NCBI GenBank assembly: GCA_001655205.1
Contig: LPNZ01007172.1
Coordinates: 1 to 49,486, forward strand
Length of the DNA stretch: 49,486 bases
DNA from: Lenisia limosa
Lineage: Eukaryota; Breviatea
Direction of reading: 5' to 3'
The notes under the pieces were generated by a model. It saw nothing but the letters and a program-made list of their open reading frames with translations, was not told the DNA's origin and searched no databases. A program made the position numbers and the translations under genes. This document shows positions 23,703 to 34,300 of this stretch, in pieces; position 1 is the first letter of the stretch; each line of letters begins with the position of its first letter.

Positions 23703-25567
23703 TCATTTCTGACCCTTTTTGAGCTCACGGTATGCTTCAACTGCCTAAATACGGTAGCTCCAGCTTTAAAAAATGGCATATCCATAAGTCACAAACCTTT
23801 TCTCTTTCCAATTCCATGACAAGACTATGGTCAAACGCAATTTTGTCTTGGTCCCAGTGCTTGATGTTTTTATTTTCAAGCTGCACAATCAGGTTAAAAG
23901 CTAGAACGAATATTACTGACATATTCATCGAGTCATATTTATTTTGTGATGGTCAACAAACATATAATAAGAAATGTAANNNNNNNNNNNNNNNNNNNNN
24001 NNNNNNNNNNNNNNNNNNNNNNNNNNNNNNNNNNNNNNNNNNNNNNNNNNNNNNNNNNNNNNNNNNNNNNNNNNNNNNNNNNNNNNNNNNNNNNNNNNNN
24101 NNNNNATCATCACAACTAAATCACCCAACTTACAACTGTAACATGTTTGGGGACTGCTGAGAACTTGACAGGTTCCATTGAAAAGGAGGACATAGTTTTC
24201 TCGGGCTAATCTGTTATGCAATGGGACATGGTCGGAAAGTGGAACCAGAATAGCCTACCTTCTTTGCATTCTCTTTGTAAATATCAAAGTCATCTGGAAG
24301 CTCGGCGTCTTCGTCCATGTTCTTTCTTCGCTTATATTTCTAAGGTGCATATATTAGAAAAATCATAGAAAACAAACATTGATCATTCGCTGCTCCTTCT
24401 GCTTTGATAACTTCTCTTTTCTGGCCTTTGCTCGCCTAAATTATAATATTATATTACATTCATATAGGACACAAATAAATATTTTACAAACTCTTTCTTC
24501 TTCAAATGCGTTTTGGTTTCTCTTTTGTTGACAAGCGCAATGTGTGCACGCCCTTCACGCTCCACGCGATCAACAAAGTTACGCATAGACTCACCAGCCT
24601 TCCTCGGGGTGAAGCGTGGCAAATCAGACTAATTTGGTCAATATCAGTCCCGTAGTTCAGGAACTAAAAATTACTAACCACAAACTTTCTTTCCAACTAA
24701 ATTTGCAGCGGTTTCTAAACAATAACGAAATGTAGGGAAGAAGCCCAATTAACCAAAATCGTGAAACATTTCTGAAACAACCCGCAAACGTTCTTGGACG
24801 ATAGTATCGGCCACATCAATTGGGGCTCCGTCATCTTCCGTCGCTATTGAAACAGGCTGGTGACAATAAAAATGGTCAAATAAAAGTGCCATAGTATTAT
24901 ATTTCAGGTGGAATGTACCTCATCTTCTGGTGCATCTTTTTCAGCTTGCTCTCTTAGGATTTGCTCTGCATCTTCTCTTTGCTTCCTCTTCAGATTACGC
25001 TACTCACATATTAGTGCAATGGGGAGAAACAGTTGTGTCAATGAAATAATCACATATTGAAACAAATATGCGTAACACCTCCCCAACCTGCTGTTTCCGT
25101 GTTAAGTTTTGGTGTCCTCCTGATTCAGGAATCACTTTTTCTTCAGCATTTGTCTGAAATAACAAGATAAGATTCTTGCCTAATCAAAAAGGATGATATC
25201 CATCATAGCTAGAATAAAATATTCCTTCTTCACTGCAAATTCACCTTGATCTTTTTGAGTTGGTGCTTTGGGAGCGCCTTGATCTCAGCAGGTGTCAACA
25301 TGCACAGCGGGATATCAGGAGGTGGTCCTGTCGAAAGAGCTTTTGAAGACCCAAGACGACCATCCATCTAGGAGTCATGAGAGCAAAAGACAGATCCGTG
25401 TTTTGCCAGATTCTGTGCCTGATATATATTTTATTGATAAATATGGTACAGAATATTGCCAGGAAGGTATTGGATACTACCTTGTAGACGTTCTCATCTT
25501 CTCCACGGATCTTGAAAGTTTTCGTCTTCCGGTGCCTAGATAATGTTGATTTAACTCGTCTACCCAT
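23703..25567 (-). CDS. CCDC137: CCDC137-like basic coiled-coil (probably nucleolar) protein
   Basis: Small, highly basic, helical protein. The start at 25567 gives MGRRVKSTLSRHRKTKTFKI. Further exons read DIPLCMLTPAEIKALPKHQ (about 25310-25260), NAEEKVIPESGGHQNLTRKQ (about 25150-25090), KRKQREDAEQILREQAEK (about 24990-24935), PRFTPRKAGESMRNFVDRVE (about 24625-24565) and KKEFRAKARKEKLSKQKEQ (about 24510-24390). Next come NMDEDAELPDDFDIYKENAK (about 24320-24260) and KHWDQDKIAFDHSLVMELER (about 23865-23795). The last exon encodes VEAYRELKKGQK and TGA at 23705-23703. The P-F-RK-GES-R-F--R-ERE block and the EREKAVEAYRELK ending match the CCDC137 family. Human CCDC137 is nucleolar and chromosome-associated; a role in ribosome or nucleolar biology here is inference. 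The gap 23980-24105 hides an exon where the family usually carries an FGE-V-PP motif. Confidence 0.7.
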
Positions 25568-25690
25568 ATTACAATGTAGGTTGGGGTTTATTTTTTTTGG
25601 TGAAACACCTAATGCTACATTAGTTACATTTTTACACTTTTTCCAACCAAAAAAAAAAAAAATCAAAAAAATCAAAAGGTTGATTTAATC
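25568..25690. promoter_or_regulatory. 123-bp head-to-head spacer with poly(dA:dT) tract
   Basis: This is the shortest divergent spacer in the window, between the CCDC137-like and FERM starts. It holds a T8 run (about 25591-25598) and an A14 run (25649-25662) followed by more A-rich sequence. Poly(dA:dT) tracts exclude nucleosomes and are common in compact divergent promoters. The regulatory role is inferred. Confidence 0.5.
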
Positions 25691-28600
25691 ATGGGAAAGA
25701 CAACCATCTCAACACCTGACGGTTGGGCTAGCAAGTTCAAAATCCTTCCGGAACACTCAGCTTTCAATGTAAGTTGCCTCCTCTCTCAGAAAGACCCCTT
25801 ACATACATCTAGGTTGCTAGAGCTGTTGTTGAAGGCAGAGGAATGGAAGCAGAGAGTGGACAAATTTTCCAACTCTACGCAAGTGGACCATACAACCCCG
25901 ATGTCGCCAATGATTTGTTAGCTATGGGTATATTTTTTTTCATATTGAGTTGTTTCCTTTTCAATGGTTTTTGGGCTCTCTTTGACTCGTTTAGCGTTCC
26001 TATTGGCCCTTCTGCCAACCCTGCTAAGGTACGTATTCCTGATTTTCGATTATGTAGTGCTTTTGTCTCACAACTGCAGGTTTTTGAAGGTTTTCTCAAG
26101 ACTCTTGACCCCAAGCAGTTCAAGCCCGAAGCATCAACTGTTTCTCTTCGCCCTGCCCTGGTTTGTCATGAAATATTCACTCATGATAATTGGCTGGTGG
26201 ATCCACTTGTATTGCTTCCGCTCTGCATTATATTCTTATTTGTTATTGTTGTGGGATTCTGGTTGTTGGGACGACTTCCTATTATTTTACAGCAAATCAA
26301 ATCTATCTTGTTGTTATTATGTAGGCTTACGATGTCGAGAAGGAACGTTCCATTAAAGACCCTGTTGCACTGAGTATTCTGATGGTTGGCTTGAACTAAC
26401 GCAAGACAAGTGACATCCCCAGCAATACACTGTCCAAGTGTTACCCCTCTAGGCACATTCTCATCAACAATGGCTTCGTGGTTACTACGTTGCTGCCGAC
26501 GACAAGGAAGCTGTTGAACAGGCTTGTAAGATTGCCGCCCTTGCTCTTCTCATCAAATCAAGAGATTTCGGTTTGTTATATTACCTTTCTCTGCTTTTAA
26601 TGCTCAACCATCCCTTTTCTTTCTCCTATTTCTAATTCCACCAAGACAAGAAGGCGCTTGAGAAAACAGTCAAGAAAGAGCACGCAAACTGGATCCCCAA
26701 CGTTATTTGGAAGAAGCAAGGAACTTCCTCGGTACGCTTAAGTTATTGTATTATACCCCCAACCTACTGCAACAATGAAGAAACACATGCTAATTCGCAA
26801 ACCCTGTGGTCGGCTGCGCTTTACGCTCTTTGGCGCATTAATTGCGACATTTAGTGGCAGCTTTGCGCCACCATTGGCGTTGATGAGGTCAAAGTTTCTG
26901 ACTCGGTTTCATCTGAGCCCTGAGTTACACTTTCCTTGCTTTTCCACAACTATTGAATCTGTTTTATTTTTTTATTATTTTTTTTTAGTGGTGCTCTGCA
27001 GTTGCCGAACACTATACTTCCTTCTCTAAGAACCCCGATAAGATTGTGATCCTGCTCTATCTCCAAGCTCTTAGACGTTTCGACCATGTGAGAGGGGACT
27101 GATCCCTTTCTTTTCAGAGTTTTGAGGGGGTATTATTATATTTATAATTCGGTTGAAAACCTACCTCACCGTCTAGTATGGTGCTACTTTTATTCGTGCC
27201 ACCACCGAAATGTTCAATGCCAAGCAGAAGAAGGTTTGTTTTCATTGGAATATTATCTATATGTGTATATTAAAAGGAACTTTTGCCATTGCTGTGTAAC
27301 TCACTGTATACATGTATTAGTATATTAACACCCTTAGAATGTTCCAACAATGGTCACTATTGCTGTTGCCAACTCTGGGTTCTACCAAATTCCTATTGAT
27401 GGTTTGTGAGGGTGGCTGTTTATTCTTCTGACTGAAGTTTTGGGTGTGGCACATATTATTGTAGTACGTTATATATTATATATTGAATGATTTTTTTTGT
27501 TTTGTTTGTTTGTTTCTTCTTTCTTTGTTGGATCGACATCACATTTCCAGGAGGTGCTGTTGAACGTGTATTGCCCTTCAGCAGCGTTACTTGCAGCGCG
27601 GGTGGTAACCAAAAACTGTAGGATTATGTTATTGGTTGGGCGTTTCACTGATCCCTGGTTATCGTACTCACTAATACAGTGTTCGTGTTACTTTGGATGT
27701 GTTTGATGAGGCCAACCCCAACATGCTTGCTAAGGAAAAGGTGTGACACCTAGGGCATCTTCAAAGGGAGAAACGATAACACAATGAATGTCCTTTGAGC
27801 AGTCAACTTACAAAGCAGGTTGAGTATACTTTCAGAGGAGCAATGATTGCCTGGATTGCTGAAGTTGCTCAAGCCAACATTAACCTTCTCGAATCCAAGG
27901 GTTTGCAGTCTTTGATTTTTACCTTAAAATTAACCACACCACACCGTTCAGCCAACCGCATTCAGAAGGAGATTGAGGCAGAAATGGACCTTATTCTGCA
28001 GCAAGAGGCTGAGGCCCAGGCTGAGGAGGACAGACGAGAGGTATGTATAACAGCTCAGTTTTCATTCCGCATAATTTCTTACTGTTAGTAAAAAGAATCT
28101 CACATAATCGATTATAGGCTGAAGTCAAGGCACGTGTTGAGGCTGAACTTGCCGAGCAGAAGGAGGCTATGGAGAAGGAAAGACAGAGGCAAATGGCTGC
28201 CAGAACCGTATGTATTCTGCTATCGTGAATATTTTTATTAAACGGTCTAGGCAATGCTCGAACAGATCCGTAAGGAAGAAATGGAGAAGAGACGTATCGC
28301 TGAGGAGGCTGAGGTTTGCCTCACTGGACTAATACTGTCGACCCCAATGATTGTTTATTTTTATTACTATTATTTTGTTTCATAAATTCTAACCCCCCCC
28401 CCCCAGNNNNNNNNNNNNNNNNNNNNNNNNNNNNNNNNNNNNNNNNNNNNNNNNNNNNNNNNNNNNNNNNNNNNNNNNNNNNNNNNNNNNNNTTGCAATG
28501 GAAATCGCCAAGCACGAGGAGGCACTTCAGCTCAAGCTTGAAAACCAGCAACGCAAGGATGAAGGTTGGTGTCTTTATAATCCATTGGGGTTGGTGCTTT

Positions 28601-29960
28601 TCGTCAACCGCTTAACGGTCTGCAGCTGAGAATGCCATGAAGGCCATGCTTGATGCCCGCGTCAAGAGAGCCGCAGAGGAAGAGAAGAGAAGAGAAGAGG
28701 AGGTTAGCTCGGCCTTATTGCGATATATACAATACAATAGTGGTACACCCATCCAATTACCCCCCACCACCACCACCATCTGACTATTAAGGCTGCCAAG
28801 CGTGCTGAAGAAGAAAAGAAGAGAATTGAGGAGGCTGAGGAGGCTGCCCGCAAGGAAAGTATGATTTCGATATTCGAGCATTTTCTTTTTTCAATCGTTG
28901 AGCAACGCACCAACCGCTCGTCATCTAAACACTTTAGTGGAGGCTGCTGAGGCCGAACGCCAGGCAAAGATGAAGGAGGAGGAAGACAGAATCAGAGCAG
29001 AAGAGGCAGAGAAGGTAGGATTTCGTGGTCTGTTTTAGATTGCTGGCAGTAGTCACTATCCTGATGTGCTCCTTGTTTTTTTGCAGATACTTCTGCAACT
29101 TTTTACATCAACTTACCTGTCAGACTAAGGCCAAGGCTGAAGCTGCTGCCGCCACCAGTGGAAATGACAAGAAAGCTGATCTTTTGGCTAAGGTGGACCT
29201 CCTTGTGATCTATGGAATCTTCGGTATTTGTGTTTATAACTTCTTACCGCCGCCAGCGTCGCGCTCGTATCGCTGAACTTCGCAACAACCTTGCCTCAGT
29301 CAAGGCTAAGTATCGTCAGACCAAGGAAGACTCTGATAAAAAGGTATACTCAGGGTTACCCTCTCCCTCAGTTGCTATTACATTGCTGGTTATGTCATTT
29401 CAACTTTCGGGTCCATTTTGTATTGATAAGTGTAGATTGAGGAAGCCGATNNNNNNNNNNNNNNNNNNNNNNNNNNNNNNNNNNNNNNNNNNNNNNNNNN
29501 NNNNNNNNNNNNNNNNNNNNNNNNNNNNNNNNNNNNNNNNNNNNNNNNNNNNNNNNNNNNNNATGTAGACTGCTTGGGGAGGGAAGGGGGTAACATTGAG
29601 CAGTGATCCCCTTTGCATATATTTACTTCAGTTTTAGTTTTAACACTATAGGAAGTAGAGAATATCAAGTCCCCTGTGAAGGAAGAACCCAAGGTAGAGG
29701 AGGTGAAGGAAGAACCTAAGGTAGAGGAGGTGAAGGAAGAACCTAAGGTAGAGGAGGTGAAGGAAGAACCCAAGGTTGAAGAAGTGAAGGACGAAAAGAC
29801 TGAAGAGAAGGAGGAAGGAAATATTGAAGAGAAGGAGGAAGAAAAGACTGAAGAGAAGGAGGAGAAGACTGAAGAGAAGGTTGAAGAGAAGGAGGAAGAA
29901 AAGACTAAAGAGAAGGTTGAAGAGAAGGAGGTTGCCGAGGAGGTCGCACCATCCGAATAA
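25691..29960 (+). CDS. FERM-domain protein with long coiled coil and Lys/Glu repeat tail (ERM-like layout)
   Basis: The start at 25691 gives MGKTTISTPDGWASKFKILP. An F1-like part (ARAVVEGRGMEAESGQIFQL, about 25820) is followed by an F2-like helical lobe: DPVALSIL (about 26360), QQWLRGYYVAADDKEAVEQA and CKIAALALLIKSRDF (about 26470-26570), and HANWIPNVIW (about 26680). An F3-like part follows: NPDKIVILLYLQALRRFDHG (about 27030-27080), GATFIRATTEMFNAKQKK (about 27180) and the closing helix GAMIAWIAEVAQANINLLES (about 27840). The spacing fits the three FERM lobes that bind membrane proteins and phosphoinositides. From about 27955 to 29440 the exons encode an unbroken Glu/Lys/Arg/Ala-rich coiled coil (EIEAEMDLILQQEAEAQAEE and similar). 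The tail holds four 9-residue repeats and more K/E sequence, ending VAPSE and TAA. There is no recognisable C-terminal actin-binding ERM segment. FERM is assigned by pattern, not by search. Gaps 28407-28492 and 29451-29562 fall in the coiled-coil part. Confidence 0.68.
27278..27306 (-). mobile_element. solo terminal inverted repeat of the 16093-16719 element family
   Basis: The sequence aacttttgccattgctgtgt plus aactcactg, followed by TA (27307-27308), matches the right end of the SERINC-intron element with one missing T and a few substitutions. No partner end is present nearby. It lies in the intron between the exons encoding MFNAKQKK and VPTMVTIAVANSG of the FERM gene. It is best read as the decayed remnant of an older insertion. 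Confidence 0.7.
29676..29783 (+). repeat. four tandem 27-bp coding repeats (VKEEPKVEE)
   Basis: Units start at 29676, 29703, 29730 and 29757 and each encodes VKEEPKVEE. The first three differ only at one synonymous base (CCC/CCT). The fourth carries synonymous changes in its last codons, and a degenerate continuation (VKDEKTEEKEE) follows to the stop. The near-identity points to recent unequal exchange or slippage. The repeat lies inside the FERM gene's last exon. Confidence 0.9.
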
Positions 29961-30160
29961 ACGTGTGTTTGGACGTTTAATTTGAGTGTTTTTCTTGTTT
30001 CTTGTAATGTATTTAGTAGTTACTGCCATAAAACACTTAGACATGCTATATTTACATGAAATGCAAATAAAATATGTATATTATTCAATTGTTACAAACA
30101 TCAAAAGACAGACTCTTACCTCAAATCAAAGAGCACGTGCCGCCTGCACAGGTCAAAACT
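29961..30160. terminator. tail-to-tail 3' UTR region with AATAAA
   Basis: A plus-strand gcAAATAAAATA motif lies at about 30063-30074, roughly 105 nt after the FERM stop, and is a candidate poly(A) signal. The opposing small gene stops at 30161, so the two 3' UTRs share these 200 bp. Confidence 0.4.
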
Positions 30161-30922
30161 TTATTTCACAAATTGTCCAACCTTCCACTCTTCAATGTTG
30201 TCAAGATGCATGTTGAATCGTTGTCCATCAACGTCAATCACAATGTCTTTATTGTCTCGCTCATATGTCATGGATACCTGGTGAAGTGAGATTGGAATGT
30301 GCATGAGCTAAAAGCCAACTGCGGCGGTCCCAAGAGTGAGGTGTACTTTCCCCTCCATATGTGAGAAGTGCATGTCTAGACCCAGAGTCAGTTTCAAATG
30401 TCCCAATTCAACATGAAAAAATATGATAGAGTAAAAGATACTGTTGGTATTGTTGCAAATTCCTACCTTGATCACTGGGGTTCATCATTCCATGTACATT
30501 GACAGCATTGGGCATTCCAGGAACCTGTGATATTACAACGTCTTTTGAAACAATGTTACTGCCTCGTTACCTGGATTTCCCATCCGCCATTTTCATGATT
30601 TTCAGCCATCACAATTGCACGGCCGTCATCCCAGGACAGCTCTAAGGGGAGGGAGTCGTCATCTGAAAGGATGACCAAGTGCCAAATGCCACTGCCCAAA
30701 TACAACATGCAACAACACATATGACATACCTTTTGGAAGATAATTGATTTCAGAGAGTAAAGCCCCTGCCGTAGCTGTCAAAACAGCTGGGGTAACCTCT
30801 AAATAATAAAACTTTGAATATGATTATATCACTCAAAATAACATAGAAAGTTCACACATACTTGGAAAAAGAGTTGCAAAGCCTCTCGAAATGTTTTGAC
30901 TATGAAGGTGACATGGTATCAT
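30161..30922 (-). CDS. small unrecognised protein (about 150 aa, six or more exons)
   Basis: I do not recognise this protein. The start at 30922 gives MIPCHLHSQNISRGFATLFP, an Arg/Ser-containing, acid-free start that could be an organelle-targeting peptide. Following exons read PAVLTATAGALLSEINYLPK (about 30790-30740), DDSLPLELSWDDGRAIVMAE and NHENGGWEIQ (about 30665-30572), VPGMPNAVNVHGMMNPSDQ (about 30523-30467) and DMHFSHMEGK (about 30376-30347). The last exon has ISLHQVSMTYERDNKDIVID and ends EEWKVGQFVK and TAA at 30163-30161. A 39-nt intron (30346-30308) must be removed to avoid an in-frame TAG. The first start is a choice; an upstream exon is possible. Consistent splice phases and coding-like composition support a real gene. 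Confidence 0.6.
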
Positions 30923-31382
30923 GAGAAATGATTTGATGTAGAAAAAACGATAACGATTATTATTAACAAGTAATATCCAAAAAAACCCCAAAGTGACCAC
31001 CTACCCAAGACTATTTAAGTGTAACATTGGAGGGAGGGAAACCGGGAGAACAAGGCGAAAGGAATTTGGATAGGCTCAATTCTTTATTTCTAATGGTCGT
31101 TCTTGCTGTTTCTTCACTGTTTCTTATTGTAAGTTTGGAAAACCTTGGGATAACCAAAAGGAGAAAACAGGGAAAGTGATCGCCATAAACTTACCATTTT
31201 GGGATATGAGATGACTGAAATAGGCGGAGGAATTATACACGGCACGTACCGGGATACTCACAATCAGATCGTAATGCCCCGAAAAAAAATATCGCTCCTT
31301 TCCCCCTTTTCAAACAACTGATAGAGTTTTTGTTGTGTGAAGAAGAAGCTGAAGAAGAAGGTGTGCTGAAAGGCTGAAAGTC
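30923..31382. promoter_or_regulatory. head-to-head region between small gene 7 and the beta-helix gene
   Basis: These 460 bp separate two divergent starts. Purine-rich ggagggagggaaaccgggag occurs at about 31029 and a pyrimidine-rich tcctttccccctttt at about 31295-31310. No gene is seen. Promoter activity is inferred from position. Confidence 0.35.
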
Positions 31383-34300
31383 ATGGTATTTCGCATTGAT
31401 ATCCTTGGTTGCTTCAGCATTCTTGCACTGTCGCTCACGTTCTTGGTATGTTGACTGTGTTCATGCATACTGTGTGTGTGTATATTTTTGTAAATGAAAG
31501 AATTCACTGGCAAATCTCGATGGTCAGTGGATATTCCGATTATTCTTCCTTCCTCATTTTCATTTCATGCTTGCAGTCGAGTGTGAACTCAACCAACATC
31601 CACGTATCGATATCAGCTTCAGCCGGTGATGGAAGTGAAGAGAAACCTTTTCGTCTCATTAAAGATGCACTGGCGGCTTCCTTGCCTGGTGGGTGCCATA
31701 TAGTTGCAGTTTTGCTAAAGATGTGTTTATTGTGAGGTGTGTCATGAAATTAGGAGACACTATTCTGATTGGAGGAGGCATCTATCAAGAATACGGTGAG
31801 GGTGGACCTAGGAGGAATATAGATACTAAAGTTCCCTTCTAGGATGGACGCTTCAATGTACACTATGTACACTGCTGTTTTGGGTATCTTGAGTGATTGC
31901 AAACAGATCTTCAGCCTCCCAGTGGAGAGCCAAACAACCCCATTACAGTCAAGGCTGCTGATGGCGCCAGTGTTCTTCTAATGGGTGGAATTCCGGTTGG
32001 GGAGGGGAGGGGGAGGGCTGAATTCAGTTAGTAGTTAGTGAAGATGGATTGCGAGGTATTCAAAATTCACTTTCAGGGATCCTATTTCGGCTGGAACAAA
32101 TGGCAAGGAAATATCTTCAAGGCGACAGTAACTACTGAACAGGTGGGAGTTGAATTATGTTTGCAGTTAGGCTTTTTTGCTGCCATCTACACACTCACTT
32201 TATGACTCCTCCAGGCTGAGCTTTTTGACAACGACTCCCCTTTTGTAGTTGTTGAAGTTAGTGAAAGGAAACTGATATTATGTTCTGAGTGGATGTTTAC
32301 GTCTTAGATGGATGGAATGAGAGTGAAGAATCGCTTCCATATTGCCAGGTCCCCGAACTTTGATGTTTGTGAAAAGAATTATTTGTCAGTTCTCATTTCA
32401 TCTAGTCTTCAATTCCTGAACATAATCATTTGAGGTCTTGGTATCAGGTAGCTGGGGAAGGGAACCGAGAATAGGAAAGGTACACTCAATCTGTCGTGCA
32501 AAGTCCTTTTTCTCTCTCCATTATTGGGTAACTTAGGCTGATGGCGGTTCAACAACATCCCCATGTGTACCTAGCACCTACAAAGATGAAGACGATGACT
32601 GTGACACATCATCAAGGTCGAGCGTTTTACACAGCTTTGTTTTTGTCACATCCAATAAATTCACTGTCTCCAGATCAACCACTCAACTGACCGACATTGA
32701 TAAGTATCCCGACGATATGGCACCATTCAACGTTGGCTCAGGTACCCCGCACCATAACCTGCAAACCCTCCCCGACCTTGTTGGTAGGTAAGGGTCTATT
32801 ATAATAATGACAATGAAATGTAGTAATGTCTCTAATTATAGAACTGTAATACCACTAGAGCTGACGAAGTTGTATAAATTATTTCTTATTGACCCAGGAG
32901 CTCGAGTGATTGTCTCTGATGGGAAAAGTGGCCATTATATTTACACGCGAAATGTAGTCAGCCATGATAAGAGCAACGGTTAGTAGTAGTGATTATTCCC
33001 TCTGTGATTGGAATGAGGTTTTAACAGATTATTAGGCAAAATTACGGTGGATAAAGAGTGTAAATTTGATGGATGGGACCCTTCCCTTCGCATATACTCG
33101 CGTTATTATGTGGAAAACAAGGTAAGATGAAGGTTCCTCTTACCACATCTAGCTTGCCTTCCTAGATACTCCTGGGGAGTATTTCTACGACAAGACATCA
33201 CAAGAGCTCTTTGTCTACCCCTTTAACGTTTGTGTTAAAGAATTATTGTTTTTTAACGAAGTTTAGGGAATCGAGTCGTTACATGATACATACTTCTCTA
33301 TTAATAAGAAGTACTCTAATATTGGGTAGGTGACAGATTGGGAAACTCAAATGAACAAGTTGACTTTCCCCTTGTCACCACGATTAGGTTTGATCTGTCA
33401 TCAAGGTCACACGTTGTGGTGGATGGACTCCAACTGACGGGTTACGCAGGGTATGCAGTTCTGCCGCTACTCGTGTTCCTCACTATTTACCCTGCTGCGT
33501 ACCCCTTTGAAGATATGTGACCGCTATTTAGAGAAGCCTTTTCAGAAACAGGGTGGACTGGTGGTGAAGGATCAGAGCAAGTCGTAATCAAAAATAACGT
33601 AGTTGAGTATGAGGGAATCTACTTGCTCAGAATTGAAAAGAAGCCGTTTATGGGGGGGAGGGGGGACTTTGGGGGATTGTTTGCCTTTCTCTTTCTTCTT
33701 TTCTTTTTGACGATAATTTCCTATTCAGCCTTCAACAACAGTTAATTCTACCATCATCATTGAAACAGTAGTTTTTGCTGTTATTTGACCATAGGCACTG
33801 CGGGAGATTTTTGAGAATCGTTTCGGGCTTATCGGCTAACGTCAGTATCGATAACAGTTTGCATCATTGGACTATTAGCTGTAACGTGGTAGGTGACTGG
33901 TTACAAATTGTCAGACATACCCCATCATATACATATCGTTTGATATGTACTATTATATTTACATTACATATATATACAATGCCAGATATGACATACCCCC
34001 ATTGTATATACAAATGAAATGTAAATATATAAATTTTTCCGAGACAAATATGTGCTTTTACTTCAAATATGCCACCATTTGGTTCAAAAACAAAATTTAT
34101 TACAACAGGCAGATCATATCCGTCTCATTAGTTTCTTTGACCTGACCATCAATAATCTTAAGAGGTTCATCAATACTTTGAACTTCTTGAGTCATTTTTC
34201 TATACAATGCCAAAAATACTNNNNNNNNNNNNNNNNNNNNNNNNNNNNNNNNNNNNNNNNNNNNNNNNNNNNNNNNNNNNNNNNNNNNNNNNNNNNNNNN

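Noticed and set aside
29646-30044. Minus-strand Leu/Phe-rich frame opposite the FERM repeat tail
   Set aside because: Same cause: complement of a purine-rich K/E repeat. The plus frame joins the coiled-coil exons and ends properly.
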